From contig CAWGZX010000007.1 of assembly GCA_963827135.1 (NCBI GenBank), forward strand, positions 29,687-93,686: a stretch of 64,000 nt of DNA. Direction: 5' to 3'. Made by a program: the position numbers and the translations under genes. The notes beneath the pieces are model-generated. The model did no database searches and had not been told where the DNA came from. It saw only the letters and a program-made list of their open reading frames with translations. The DNA is from JAJRAN01 sp963827135. GTDB lineage: Archaea; Thermoplasmatota; Thermoplasmata; Methanomassiliicoccales; UBA472. Positions 49,667-58,999 of this stretch are shown piece after piece; the first letter of the stretch is position 1; every line of letters begins with the position of its first letter.

Positions 49667-52600
49667 ATGCCATTCAGAGGTCGGAATCCCTTCCGCTCGG
49701 ACCACAGCGAACATAACGTCTTCTCAAGATCGCTAGTCACCGCGACCGCATTCATCCTTCTGCTCTCGATGCTCATCCTCGTGCCTGGGGGGGCGAGGGC
49801 AACGGCTACCATCGAGGTGGATGACGACGCCGCGTCAGGATGGTACGGCCCTACGCACGTGCGCACCATCTCGGAGGCCATCCTGAACGCCACGGCCGGG
49901 GACGACATCCGCGTACACCCTGGCACATATTTGGAGAGCGTAACCATCAGCAAGAAGGTGAACATCTCCTCGATAGGTGGGGCGGCAGTGACGACTGTGA
50001 GCAGCGCCGCCTCGAAGGCAATATCGATCACGGCTAGCTACGTTAACGTCACGGGCTTCACGGTGACCGGAGGTGCCAGCACCGGCATCTACATCGATCT
50101 GAACTATGCAATCATCGCCGACTGCGTCGTGAGCGGTGCTCGATTGGGCATTGATATCGATGGCCAGCATACGACCGTCGAGAATTGCACCGTGACCGGC
50201 TTCCAAACGAACGGGATCTCGAGCTATACACGTTCGAACATCATGATCCTCAACAGCACGATCCAGAACGTCCCCTTGGTGGAGGTATACAGCGCCATCT
50301 CGATCTTGGGTGGGTCGGACATAATAATCCGTGATTGCTCCTTGCTCGACATCACCCAGGCGGGAATCTCGATTACTGACTCTGACGGCATCACCCTCGA
50401 AAACAATATTGCGCAGGGCAATGGTGTGGGAATCGCCGTGATGGGTTGCGAGGGCGTCGTGCTCAGGAACAACACCATGACCGGGAATGGAATGGACCTC
50501 AGGGTGGTCGGGATCACCCAGGCCGAGCTGAGCCCGGACATCGACGCCAGCAACCATGTGACGAATGGTCCGGTCCGATACTACGTCGGGCAACCAGGAA
50601 TAACGGTGGACACGGACGCTGGTTACCTGGCTCTCGTGGACTGCGATGGAGTCAGCGTCAGCGACATGTCCTTCTCGAACAACGGCGCGGGGGTCGTCGT
50701 CGCCTACAGCGATGACGTGGGGCTGACCAATATCAACGTCGAGGGTTGCGAGTACGGTGTCTACCTCACCCATAACGCCAAACTAAGGATGGAGGGATGC
50801 CGGATAAACGGATCGGGCCAGGATGGCATTAGGGGCTATATAGGCGACGGATCCTTCTTCGGCAATTGCACGGTCTTCAACACGGGCACTGGTAACTTCA
50901 AGGACGGCGTCTACCTATACCAGGTCCCGAACGCGACCTTCTACCGCTGCAACATCAGCGACAACAGCGGTTACGGTATCTACCTGTCAACAGGGCATAA
51001 TGCCACGGTCGTCGACAGCAGCTTCTGGAACAACGTCGGCGGAGTGGGCATTTACCTGAACCATGCCCCTGACAGCTTGGTGCGCAACAACACCATATAT
51101 GGATGTAGCATGGGTGTGGATATTGACGGAGAGTCGCACCGGTCCTTGGTGGAAGGGAACCGGGCCCTATACAACAACCTAGGGTCGACCAGGATCGGGA
51201 TAGGGGCCATCGCCTCCAGCGATTGCGTGATCCGCAATAACACCGTAATCGGGCACACCTATGGGCTGTGGATCAGGGAAACCGTCGATTGTCGTGTGAC
51301 CGGGAACGATGTGGAAGAGTCCAGTTGGTACGCCATCTGGATTAGGACATCCACTGGGGCCTACGTGGCGGACAACGTATTCGAGTCGTCGTCCAACACC
51401 TACTATTCCGCCACCATCGCCAGCGATTCCTCGGGCTGCATGGTCATCAACAACAAGATCGTCGGCCCCAGGTGTGCCCAGGACCAGGGGATTGGGAACG
51501 TGTGGAACATCGCCAAGACCCTGGGTACGAACATAGTGGGCGGGCCGTACCTCGGCGGCAACTACTACAGCGACTACACCGGCAGCGACGCCGACCTGGA
51601 CGGAATAGGGGATACACCATACGCCATCGCTGGTGGCGCAGCCATGGACCAACTTCCCCTCGTCCAGAACGCGGTGCCCGGCCCCCCAAGGAACCTTGTG
51701 GCGACGCCCGGGAACGCCCAGGTGGTGCTGCAGTGGATGGCGCCCACCGACGACGGGGGCAACCCCATCTCCAGTTACAAGGTCTACCGTGGCCCGAGCT
51801 CAGGGAGCTTATCACTTCAGGCGACCCTGGAAGCCGTCCTCACTTACACGAACACCGGCCTGATAAACGGCCAGACCTACTATTATGGGGTCACGGCTAG
51901 CAACGCCTTGGGAGAAGGGTCGATGTCCAACATCGCCACGGCGACGCCCTCGGCCCCGATAACTTATCCGACGGTCGTCATCACCTCTCCGGCCAACGCT
52001 TCCTACAACCGGGGGTCGGTCCAGCTGAACTGGACCGGCAGCGACTCGGGGTCTGGCATAGCCTTCTACGAAGTGCAACTGGACTCCCAAGCTTGGATCA
52101 ACAAGTCAATGGACCTGACCCACACCTTCACCTCGCTATCCGCTGGACAGCATACGCTGAAGGTCAGGGCTTGGAATGACGACCATCGAAGCCGCACGGC
52201 CTGGGTGACGGTCTCTACCGATCTCACGCCACCATCGGCGCTTTTCTTCACGCCGACCGGTCAGACCGAGAGCTTGGATGCGCTCATCAGCGTCACCATG
52301 TCCGAGACCATGGCTACTTTCGTGGCCACGGTCAATGGCGCATCGACAACGGTGTCCTGGAGCGGCATGGTCTCGACGCTGACTACGGCGACGCCACTGC
52401 AATATAGCACCAACTATCAGGTCCGCGTCAACGGAACGGACCTCTCGGGATGGCCGATGACCGAGCTGGTCTATGGGTTCAGGACCATGGATGCCCCGGC
52501 AGAGATCACCTGCACGGGGAAGGTGCTGGAGACGAACGGGGATCCAGTTGTCGGTGCGACCGTTACTGCGGGAGACCAATCCACTACCACGGACGACGAG

Positions 52601-52876
52601 GGAGCGTTCGAGATCGCATTGCCGGCTGGAACGTACACGGTCACAGCGACCTTAGGAGAGAGAAGCAAGAGCGTCCAGTTCACGGTGAGCGAGGAGAACT
52701 CGGATATAGGCATCATCTCTTTGCCCGCGGAGACCCCGCCCGACGAATTGGCGGACTGGTGGTGGATCATCATCGTGATCGTGGTGATCGTCATCCTGTT
52801 CTTCCTCTTCTTCATCTTCTGGAAGAGAAGGAAGAAGGACGAGGAGGAGGAAGAGAAGAAGAAACAAGGTAGCTGA
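49667..52876 (+). CDS. Large surface protein with right-handed beta-helix, FN3 and Ig-like domains
   Basis: 1069 residues. Signal peptide FILLLSMLILVPGGARA (about 30-50), then a NosD/parallel-beta-helix solenoid (about 50-660) with dozens of short strands (for example NCTVTGFQTNGIS, NNTMTGNGMDLRVV). From about 665 an FN3 module (PGPPRNLVATPGNAQVVLQWMAP), then a Pro/Ser/Asn-rich and Ig-like region with SPPSALFFTP-like segments, a CarboxypepD_reg-like unit (EITCTGKVLETNGDPVVGATVTAG) and a C-terminal membrane helix (WWWIIIVIVVIVILFFLFFIFW) with an acidic-basic tail. Many NxS/T sequons. RBS GGGGGAGGT. Probably an S-layer or adhesion protein; the sugar island may decorate it. Confidence 0.9.
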   Translation: MPFRGRNPFRSDHSEHNVFSRSLVTATAFILLLSMLILVPGGARATATIEVDDDAASGWYGPTHVRTISEAILNATAGDDIRVHPGTYLESVTISKKVNISSIGGAAVTTVSSAASKAISITASYVNVTGFTVTGGASTGIYIDLNYAIIADCVVSGARLGIDIDGQHTTVENCTVTGFQTNGISSYTRSNIMILNSTIQNVPLVEVYSAISILGGSDIIIRDCSLLDITQAGISITDSDGITLENNIAQGNGVGIAVMGCEGVVLRNNTMTGNGMDLRVVGITQAELSPDIDASNHVTNGPVRYYVGQPGITVDTDAGYLALVDCDGVSVSDMSFSNNGAGVVVAYSDDVGLTNINVEGCEYGVYLTHNAKLRMEGCRINGSGQDGIRGYIGDGSFFGNCTVFNTGTGNFKDGVYLYQVPNATFYRCNISDNSGYGIYLSTGHNATVVDSSFWNNVGGVGIYLNHAPDSLVRNNTIYGCSMGVDIDGESHRSLVEGNRALYNNLGSTRIGIGAIASSDCVIRNNTVIGHTYGLWIRETVDCRVTGNDVEESSWYAIWIRTSTGAYVADNVFESSSNTYYSATIASDSSGCMVINNKIVGPRCAQDQGIGNVWNIAKTLGTNIVGGPYLGGNYYSDYTGSDADLDGIGDTPYAIAGGAAMDQLPLVQNAVPGPPRNLVATPGNAQVVLQWMAPTDDGGNPISSYKVYRGPSSGSLSLQATLEAVLTYTNTGLINGQTYYYGVTASNALGEGSMSNIATATPSAPITYPTVVITSPANASYNRGSVQLNWTGSDSGSGIAFYEVQLDSQAWINKSMDLTHTFTSLSAGQHTLKVRAWNDDHRSRTAWVTVSTDLTPPSALFFTPTGQTESLDALISVTMSETMATFVATVNGASTTVSWSGMVSTLTTATPLQYSTNYQVRVNGTDLSGWPMTELVYGFRTMDAPAEITCTGKVLETNGDPVVGATVTAGDQSTTTDDEGAFEIALPAGTYTVTATLGERSKSVQFTVSEENSDIGIISLPAETPPDELADWWWIIIVIVVIVILFFLFFIFWKRRKKDEEEEEKKKQGS

Positions 52877-52883
52877 GCGAACC

Positions 52884-52916
52884 GAGGGGGTCGGCCCCCT
52901 CCTCTTATTTTTCGTG
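52884..52916 (+). terminator. Hairpin-plus-T terminator after the surface-protein gene
   Basis: GAGGGGG (52884-52890) pairs with CCCCCTC (52895-52901) across TCGG and is followed by CTCTTATTTTT. Placed between two convergent genes, it can also serve the DUF2284 gene from the other side. Confidence 0.7.
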
Positions 52917-52917
52917 C

Positions 52918-53532
52918 TCAATCGACCAATAGAAGCCCGGTCCAGACCGCCTTGTCCTTGGCCGGGAACTCCACCTTTAGCCCGGCTTTCTCCGAGGTGG
53001 CGACGACGTCTATCCCCATTGCCTCGATGGAAGGTCGGGCTTGAAAAGGATGACGGCATTGAGCCTCGGGCGCAGGACCCACGCATTCATCGCATAGCCT
53101 GCAGCATCCTCCGGATAGGGCGGTGGCGAACCGATAGCTCATGTACAAAGCTTCCTTCTCCAGTTTACAAAGGATAGATGACATGACGCGCATCATCTCG
53201 GTCATCTTTTCCAGATATGTATCATCATGTTGTAAGAAATCTAAGCCTTTTCCTTGGTACGTCCTTCTCACGTCCTCTTCGCTCCATCCCATCTCGAATT
53301 GTATCAAAAGGCCGGACCTATAGTGGGAGAGCGCCTTCGCAAAATCTTCCACGGAGATGACATTGGGCGGGCACATACGGTTCCGGCCATAGCTGTCGCA
53401 TATGGGCACAGAACACTTGAGCCGGACCCGAGGGTCGATAATTACATCGCTTGCATGAATCACCCTTGCGTGATGGGCGCCAAGCTCAATGGCTTTCAAT
53501 CTTAATTTTTCCAGGTCTGATTCGAAAGTCAC
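52918..53532 (-). CDS. DUF2284 cysteine-rich metal-binding protein
   Basis: 204 residues with eight to nine conserved cysteines: LKCSVPICDSYGRNRMCPPN near the start, SGGCCRLCDECVG and CRHPFQARPSIEAMGIDV later, the DUF2284 pattern predicted to bind metal or an iron-sulfur cluster. Found in anaerobic archaea; function unknown. GTG or ATG near 53532 begins TFESDLEKLRLKAIELGA. Confidence 0.82.
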   Translation of the reverse strand: MTFESDLEKLRLKAIELGAHHARVIHASDVIIDPRVRLKCSVPICDSYGRNRMCPPNVISVEDFAKALSHYRSGLLIQFEMGWSEEDVRRTYQGKGLDFLQHDDTYLEKMTEMMRVMSSILCKLEKEALYMSYRFATALSGGCCRLCDECVGPAPEAQCRHPFQARPSIEAMGIDVVATSEKAGLKVEFPAKDKAVWTGLLLVD

Positions 53533-53865
53533 GTTCTTTCCCCATTGGCCTAACGACTTCCTTGGATTAGTCGATGCCGGGTCCTCTCATTAATAGGGCA
53601 CTTCTTGACCATCGAAATCAACGGCATTCGATTGAAGTTCCCAACATATTGTGGATTGAATCGGAAACGATGTCAGGACGTGAGGCCCCAAGAGCCCGGA
53701 CACGGAGAACCGGGGATAAGGACTGGAGAGTAGGGATTGGCGTTCCCCATTTGAGATCCACCGGTGTTAGCTGAGTTGCTGAAGAAGCATGATCTCTAGA
53801 CTGTGTTTTAGCCTAGGTCTCAGACAGATTTATATCTGTACTGGAAATAACGGTGATTTGAACTT
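53533..53865. other. 333-bp intergenic region
   Basis: Only the tRNA-Met promoter at 53829-53835 is recognisable. One short open frame exists without a ribosome site or conserved composition. Nothing else was seen. Confidence 0.4.
53829..53835 (+). promoter_or_regulatory. TATA box of tRNA-Met
   Basis: TTTATAT, about 31 bp upstream of the tRNA 5' end, standard spacing for an archaeal tRNA promoter. Confidence 0.6.
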
Positions 53866-53939
53866 GGGCCCGTAGCTTAGGCTGGTGGAGCGCCCGGCTC
53901 ATAACCGGGTGGTCGTCGGTTCAAATCCGGCCGGGCCCA
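53866..53939 (+). tRNA. tRNA with CAT anticodon (elongator Met or Ile2)
   Basis: Cloverleaf with acceptor GGGCCCG/CGGGCCC, D arm GCTTAGGCTGGTGGAGC, anticodon loop GGCTCATAACC (CAT), T arm CGGTTCAAATCCGG and discriminator A; CCA is not encoded. CAT can be elongator Met or an Ile2 tRNA whose C34 becomes agmatidine; which one cannot be told by sight. Confidence 0.93.
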
Positions 53940-53994
53940 CATTCAATTCCATACATGTGATGGCGGACGCCCGATTGGCGATCAAGGTCGAACC

Positions 53995-54243
53995 TCAGGG
54001 TCCGCCGTATTCTCCTTGCGCCAGATACCCGAATGCCCCGACGATGACGATGAGCAGGATCGCGGCCACTGCAATAAATAGTATTATCATGAGGAGGGAC
54101 CTGGTGTTCAGACCCTCGTTCTCCTCCTCAATTAGCTCCTCTAGGAGCTCCAGGTCCTCATCCCCAACCGCTTCGAAATCAGCAGAAGGACCGTCGAGTG
54201 GTAGGTCAGCCTGGGATGAGGTCGTTTGTCCTTGCGCTCTCAT
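53995..54243 (-). CDS. Small single-helix membrane protein (82 aa)
   Basis: 82 residues from ATG 54243 with AGGGGTGA upstream. A polar, acidic N-terminal half (DEDLELLEELIEEENEG) is followed by one membrane helix (LLMIILFIAVAAILLIVIVGAFGYL). It lies between tRNA-Met and the ABC-2 exporter on the same strand as the latter. Function unknown. Confidence 0.55.
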   Translation of the reverse strand: MRAQGQTTSSQADLPLDGPSADFEAVGDEDLELLEELIEEENEGLNTRSLLMIILFIAVAAILLIVIVGAFGYLAQGEYGGP

Positions 54244-54366
54244 TTTCACCCCTAATCAATTCACAGAGGAACCGCACATCCACCGGATTAGTATCACGAA
54301 GAGTACTTGCCCCTTCTCAATCATAAGAATTTGGGTTGCGCGGTCAGGATGCGCCGGCGTCTTCGC

Positions 54367-55119
54367 TCATAGGCCTTTCAGCGCTTTCCTCTGTAACGTC
54401 CAGCTCGCCAAAACCAGGAATCCAGCAGTGAAGGCGACCAGCACCCCCACGTCCAGGGCTATAGGGAAGAAGTACACCTGGCCCATAGTGGCGTTCAAGC
54501 CGTCCACCAGATACGTCAAAGGTGAGAAGTAGGTCACCCATCTGGCCTCTGGGGGCAATTCGGAGAGCGGGATGAAGATCCCACTGATGAAGATGAGGGG
54601 GAACCTGACCAGTGCGGCCAGCATCATGATGTTCGCCGGAACCCTTCCTGCGGGGGATGAAAGGAGCACCCCCAGCGCCGCGAAGCATATGTTCCCAACG
54701 ACGAAGAGCACCGGAAGCGCTAGCAGGGTGGCCAAGGGGAAGGTGATGGGCAGGAATACCGCCCCTACGAGCAGGACTATCGTGCTAATTATCAGGCCGA
54801 ACCCCGCGCCTGCCAGCGTATCCCCTGTCACCAATATCGGTATGTTCACCGGAAGGGACAGCAATCGCTCGAAGGTCCCCGCCTGCTTCTCCCAGGGGAT
54901 GATGAGCGGGCCCACCGATGAGGCGGTGAAGAACAGGGACATGGCCAGGAAGCCGGGGAAGTACTTCTCGATGTCAAGCTGCCTGCCGACGAAGAAGGCG
55001 ATGAAGAGGAAGGTGGGCAGGATGAGGCCGAAGATGAAGACCGGTGCCTTTCGATAGTAGATGCGAACGTCCTTCCTGGCGGTCACCATGATGCCCTTGG
55101 CGATGATACGGTAGTTCAC
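54367..55119 (-). CDS. ABC-2-type transporter permease
   Basis: 250 residues with six membrane helices; RKDVRIYYRKAPVFIFGLILPTFLFIAFFVG near the start and PLIIPWEKQAGTFERLLSLPVNI are typical of ABC-2 permeases, and the EPP-like GIFIPLSELPPEARWVTYFSPLTYLVDGLNATM region is the conserved loop. Overlaps the upstream ATPase. The pair probably exports a lipid, drug or glycan. Confidence 0.88.
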   Translation of the reverse strand: MNYRIIAKGIMVTARKDVRIYYRKAPVFIFGLILPTFLFIAFFVGRQLDIEKYFPGFLAMSLFFTASSVGPLIIPWEKQAGTFERLLSLPVNIPILVTGDTLAGAGFGLIISTIVLLVGAVFLPITFPLATLLALPVLFVVGNICFAALGVLLSSPAGRVPANIMMLAALVRFPLIFISGIFIPLSELPPEARWVTYFSPLTYLVDGLNATMGQVYFFPIALDVGVLVAFTAGFLVLASWTLQRKALKGL

Positions 55120-56039
55120 GTCTTCCCCTCCGTGAGCTTGACGAAGACGTCCTCGAGGGTGGGGCCGAGCGTGGTCAAGGAGATTATCCTCAGACCCTTC
55201 TCCTCCTTGATGGCCATGATCCTCTCTATGGCCTGGTTTGGGTCGGAGGTATAGATGCGCAACTTATCCCCTGCATCCTCAGCTCTGGATACGCATTTCT
55301 CGGAGGCGAAGATGGAGCATTCCACCTTGCGGTCGAAGCACACCTCGACGGACTGGACCTTCTCGAACGTGGACCTCAGCCTCTCCGGTGAATCTATGAC
55401 CAGGACCTGCCCCTTGTTGATGATGCAGACCCTCTGGCACATCCGGCTCGCCTCCTCGATGTTGTGGGTGGTGAGGACGACCGTGCTCCCGTTCTTGTTG
55501 AGCTGCCTGACCTTCTCCAGGATCATCCTCCTGGACTGGACGTCCAGCCCTTCGGTCGGCTCGTCCAGGAACAGCACTGGGGGCTCGTGGATCATGGCAC
55601 AGCCGATGCTTATCCTCTGCCGCATGCCCTTGGAGTACTTCTTCACCTGGTCGTCGCCCCTCTCTGCGAGGCCCAGCTCCTTAAGGGTCTGCTCCGCCCG
55701 TTCTTCCCTGAGCTTGCGCGGTAGCCCGTAGTACCGCGCCATCAGTTCCAGGTTCTCACGGCCTGAGAGATCTGGGTACACGTTCCCGACCTCTGGGATG
55801 ACGCCCATTTTCTCCTTGGCCTCCAAGGAACGCTTGCGAAGGTCCATGCCGAGGATGGTGACCGTTCCAGAGTCCGGCCTGAGCACGCCGGTCATCATGC
55901 GGATGGTGGTGGTCTTGCCCGCCCCGTTGGGACCGAGCAGGCCGAAGAACTCACCCTCCTCCACTGAGAAGGACACGCCCCTGACCGCCTTGGTCTCGCC
56001 GAATGTCTTCACCAGGTCGCGGACCTCGATGGCTGCCAT
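55116..56039 (-). CDS. ABC-2-type transporter ATP-binding protein
   Basis: 307 residues from ATG 56039 (GGGAAAAG upstream). Walker A GPNGAGKTT, Q-loop NVYPDLSGRENLELMARYYGLP, signature KYSKGMRQRISIGCAM, Walker B LFLDEPTEGLDVQSRR, switch His LTTHNIEEASRMC, and a C-terminal CcmA/DrrA-like extension (QSVEVCFDRKVECSIFASEKCVSR) characteristic of this exporter class. Confidence 0.92.
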   Translation of the reverse strand: MAAIEVRDLVKTFGETKAVRGVSFSVEEGEFFGLLGPNGAGKTTTIRMMTGVLRPDSGTVTILGMDLRKRSLEAKEKMGVIPEVGNVYPDLSGRENLELMARYYGLPRKLREERAEQTLKELGLAERGDDQVKKYSKGMRQRISIGCAMIHEPPVLFLDEPTEGLDVQSRRMILEKVRQLNKNGSTVVLTTHNIEEASRMCQRVCIINKGQVLVIDSPERLRSTFEKVQSVEVCFDRKVECSIFASEKCVSRAEDAGDKLRIYTSDPNQAIERIMAIKEEKGLRIISLTTLGPTLEDVFVKLTEGKT

Positions 56040-56171
56040 CTTTTCCCGACCTAGAATCGGCAATGTGGTGCATTAAGGTTCGTTTCTCATCAGCCAAGAC
56101 CCTTCGCCCGAGCTCCCGGGACGAAGGGAAGAAAATAATAGGCTCAGGATGATAGCTTGGCGAGGATAGCC

Positions 56172-56594
56172 ATGCCATCTGAGGAAGAGGCAGTGAGATA
56201 TGCGTCAGAATGCTGGGAGAAGGGTTACAATTGCGCTGAGTCCGCGCTACGCGGGGTCTGCCATGGCGTGGGTATCGTGCTTCCGGATGTTGCGCTGAGG
56301 ATCTCTACGCCCTTCGGCGGGGGAGTGGGGAGATGCGAGGACCTTTGCGGGGCGCTGTCAGGAGGGGTCATGGGCATCGGGGCGGCTTTGGGAAGGAAGG
56401 AGGCGAAGGAGGACAAGTTCGCCAGCTATAAGGCCTCCAAGAGCCTGCATGAGCAGTTCACCCGGGAGTTCGGTTCCTCGCTCTGCAAGGACCTGAACCA
56501 CGGAGATTTCAAGTCCCCGCAGCATGAGGCGCGCTGCAAGAACTTCACCCTGCAATCGGTTAGGATGGCTTATCGGATTCTAAAGAACCCCTGA
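56172..56594 (+). CDS. C_GCAxxG_C_C family redox protein
   Basis: 140 residues from ATG 56172. The spaced cysteines fit the family name: CWEKGYNCAESALRGV, then FGGGVGRCEDLCGALSGGVMGIG and SSLCKDLNHGDFKSPQHEARCKNFT. These small anaerobe proteins are predicted to bind an iron-sulfur or haem-like redox group. Divergent from the ABC exporter. Function unknown. Confidence 0.85.
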   Translation: MPSEEEAVRYASECWEKGYNCAESALRGVCHGVGIVLPDVALRISTPFGGGVGRCEDLCGALSGGVMGIGAALGRKEAKEDKFASYKASKSLHEQFTREFGSSLCKDLNHGDFKSPQHEARCKNFTLQSVRMAYRILKNP

Positions 56595-56640
56595 GAATAA
56601 TAGCATGTCTCTGGACCGAGCCTGAGCCGTCCGCTACGCC

Positions 56641-57174
56641 TCACTTCGAGGGCCTGTCGAAGAAGATGTTCTTTCCTGTGGCCGAAAGGGGGATACCGTG
56701 GATGATGCGCGACTTGCTCAGACCGAGCCGTTTGACAGATACGCCGATGCGATACATGATCCGGTTATCGACGTTTAGCTCAGAGGCGATCTTCGCTGCT
56801 GAGCCCAAAGCTATTCCCAGGTCGAGCAGCCTGAGGGCGCAGTTCGGACCTTCGAAATCGGCCTGGAGGGAGTGACCATTGAACTCCTCACAGCTCGAGA
56901 AACCACAAGCGCCGCAGTTCAGACCCGCACCAGGATGAGGAAGCAGGCCAATCACCAGCACCGCATCCGCATCCAGCACGTTCTTTCCATCCCTTTCGAA
57001 GCCTGGGCTTGTGCGTTCCTGCGATAACTTCTTCATGTCGTTGGCTAGGGCTTGTTTCTCCTCATCGTCCAAGAGCTTGATCTCGATGAAGTCCTTGCCC
57101 GTCGCCTTTGGCGCCGTCCTTGCCGCCAGCTCCATCAATTGACCGACCGTCCGGACCGTCTCCTTGAGAGCCAT
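56641..57174 (-). CDS. DUF2148 ferredoxin-like domain protein
   Basis: 177 residues from ATG 57174. The DUF2148 signature is GLNCGACGFSSCEEFNGH, a CxxCxxxxC cluster; a fourth Cys lies in GPNCALRLLDLGIALGSAAKIASELNVDNRIMYRIGVS. Family members in methanogens are small iron-sulfur proteins of unknown partner. Convergent with the C_GCAxxG_C_C gene. Confidence 0.85.
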   Translation of the reverse strand: MALKETVRTVGQLMELAARTAPKATGKDFIEIKLLDDEEKQALANDMKKLSQERTSPGFERDGKNVLDADAVLVIGLLPHPGAGLNCGACGFSSCEEFNGHSLQADFEGPNCALRLLDLGIALGSAAKIASELNVDNRIMYRIGVSVKRLGLSKSRIIHGIPLSATGKNIFFDRPSK

Positions 57175-57379
57175 GGTGGAACGTAGGGAATGCTGATAGA
57201 TAACCACGCTTCAAGGACACGTCCGCCAATGGGCGCATGGTCCTCATTATTCATTTTCGACATTACAGATATCTTCAAGGCTTGGCCAGCATCCGTCAGT
57301 CGAGGTTATCACTATTGAAAATCAGCTGCTAACGCTTTTTAAATGCCCTCATCATAGAAAATAATCAAGGCGGAACGAA

Positions 57380-58561
57380 GTGGAAATAATTTCCATCGGC
57401 CTAATATCGCCGGTTGTAGGCATGATCGGCGTAGGCATGGGCATATACGTCTATCGACAGAGTCCAGGCTTCCCTACCGCCAGGGTGTTCCTTTTGTCCA
57501 TGTGGCTCTTCTTCTTCGGCGCCTTCCTTGACTTCGCCCTTATTTACGCGCCCAGCTACGAATCCGCCTTATGGATAGCTCGGGCCGAGCTCTTCGTCAT
57601 CATCCTCCTCTTCGCGAGCATCCTATACTTGGCATCGTTCTTGCCCCACGAGAGATTCAGCGGCTGGTTCCGAGGGAAGGAGCCCATGCTGGTCATAATC
57701 GCGGTCTTGTCCGCCTTGATCGCTGTGATGCCAGTGGACGAGGTGATCTACACCCCCAGTGGCTGGGGAGTGACCGGGAGCACGGCGTTCGCCGTCTGGA
57801 CCGCCTTCGTCGTAGGATATATCTTCGTGACCATCTTCATGGTGTATACCACCTGCAAGGGCGTCAAATGGGAGAGGACCAGGAAGCAAAGCCAGCTGAT
57901 CGCCTTGGGCGTGCTCTCCCCAGTTCTCTATGCCTTCGCCTTGAGCATCTTGGAGGGGTTCGTTACCGACATGCCCTCCATCCTCTCACCAGGATTCCTA
58001 TTGCTGGCCTGCGTCTTCGCCTATGGTATCTTGAGGTACCGCCTGTTCCTGCCTTCGGCGGTCAAGGAAACCGACATCAAAGGGGTCAAGCGCAGGGACA
58101 AGGAGATGGCCGAGTCCGCTAAGTTCCTGATGGTGGAGGAGAAGCGCCCGGAACGTTCCTACAGGTTATTCCTCGGCCTACTGGCCAATGGCAAGCATGG
58201 ATTGGTCATAACACGATCCCATCCAGATCTACTGCGTGAGGAATACCGCATCGAGAAGACCCCTGTGCTTTGGCTGGCGAAGCAACCTGGCCCCAACCGG
58301 ATAGAGCCGGCGAACCTGTCCATTCTGCAGCAAATAGTGACCGAGTTCATGAAGAAGGGCGCCAACGCCGCGGTGATCATCGACAGCCTGGAATACATCA
58401 TGGAGAACAATCCGCCCGAGGAGGTCATGATGATGTTGTACGACCTGAGGGATGAGATCCTGGTGACCAACTCCACTTTGGTCCTGTCCATCGACCCTGA
58501 GACCCTCGACCCTCAATACGTCGCCTTGCTGGAGAGAGAGTTCCAGGTGCTTGTGTCGTAG
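57380..58561 (+). CDS. Membrane sensor with DUF835 domain
   Basis: 393 residues. Residues about 1-225 contain seven membrane helices (IISIGLISPVVGMIGVGMGIYVY, ARVFLLSMWLFFFGAFLDFALIYA and others), like the 7TM N-terminal sensor of archaeal histidine kinases. A linker follows, then DUF835 (about 255-393): YRLFLGLLANGKHGLVITRSHPDLLREEYRI, VIIDSLEYIMENNPPEEVMMMLYDLRDEI, STLVLSIDPETLDPQYVALLEREFQ. No kinase domain is present, so the signal leaves through DUF835, whose ligand is unknown. Start is GTG 57380. Confidence 0.82.
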   Translation: MEIISIGLISPVVGMIGVGMGIYVYRQSPGFPTARVFLLSMWLFFFGAFLDFALIYAPSYESALWIARAELFVIILLFASILYLASFLPHERFSGWFRGKEPMLVIIAVLSALIAVMPVDEVIYTPSGWGVTGSTAFAVWTAFVVGYIFVTIFMVYTTCKGVKWERTRKQSQLIALGVLSPVLYAFALSILEGFVTDMPSILSPGFLLLACVFAYGILRYRLFLPSAVKETDIKGVKRRDKEMAESAKFLMVEEKRPERSYRLFLGLLANGKHGLVITRSHPDLLREEYRIEKTPVLWLAKQPGPNRIEPANLSILQQIVTEFMKKGANAAVIIDSLEYIMENNPPEEVMMMLYDLRDEILVTNSTLVLSIDPETLDPQYVALLEREFQVLVS

Positions 58562-58778
58562 CCCGCTTGAAGAGATGACGAAAATCAAACAATAAGTGTA
58601 AAAAATTGAATAGCCCTAGGCGGCATTCGATGCTTGGATATGCATCCAGCTCAAAAACCGGACAAGGGCTAGACCTTTTCTTGTACCTTACTTCCAAGGT
58701 CCTACAACTTCGGTGGACTTAACCTTCCTCATGTCTTTTCCCCCTCGGAATTTCCATGTACCTCTCTAACGAAAGAAG

Positions 58779-58798
58779 TATTATCTAAAAAGATAATA
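58779..58798. promoter_or_regulatory. Palindromic operator-like site A
   Basis: TATTATCTAAAAAGATAATA: arms TATTATCT and AGATAATA are exact inverted repeats around an AAAA centre. A related site lies 45 bp downstream, so a dimeric repressor or metal-responsive regulator could bind both. Confidence 0.6.
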
Positions 58799-58823
58799 AT
58801 TCCATATAAAACTATGCAGATAG

Positions 58824-58843
58824 TATTATCTATAAGGATAATG
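58824..58843. promoter_or_regulatory. Palindromic operator-like site B
   Basis: TATTATCTATAAGGATAATG: the same left arm as site A and a right arm with two changes. Centre-to-centre distance to site A is 45 bp, a little over four helical turns. Confidence 0.55.
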
Positions 58844-58999
58844 AAGGTGTCAGTCGGCGGATGCTTATCTCGAGCAAAATAATCATGAATTGTATATATT
58901 TTCAATTATTCATTGACGAGGACACAGAATGCAGGATCTTGGCGGGGAATTAAATGAAATTAAATTGGTGCATGTAGATATTCTATCAGGTTTTGAAGG

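Larger units (their letters stand above)
58562..58999. other. 438-bp A/T-rich intergenic region
   Basis: No gene found. It contains the two 20-bp palindrome-like elements (58779-58798, 58824-58843), an A/T-rich TATA candidate near 58893 (TGTATATATTTTC) and a second near 58955 (GAAATTAAATTGG). All point to regulation of the gene at 59000. Confidence 0.5.

Noticed and set aside
53574..53774. 66-residue ORF before tRNA-Met
   Set aside because: No ribosome site and no conserved composition; it sits where the tRNA promoter is expected.
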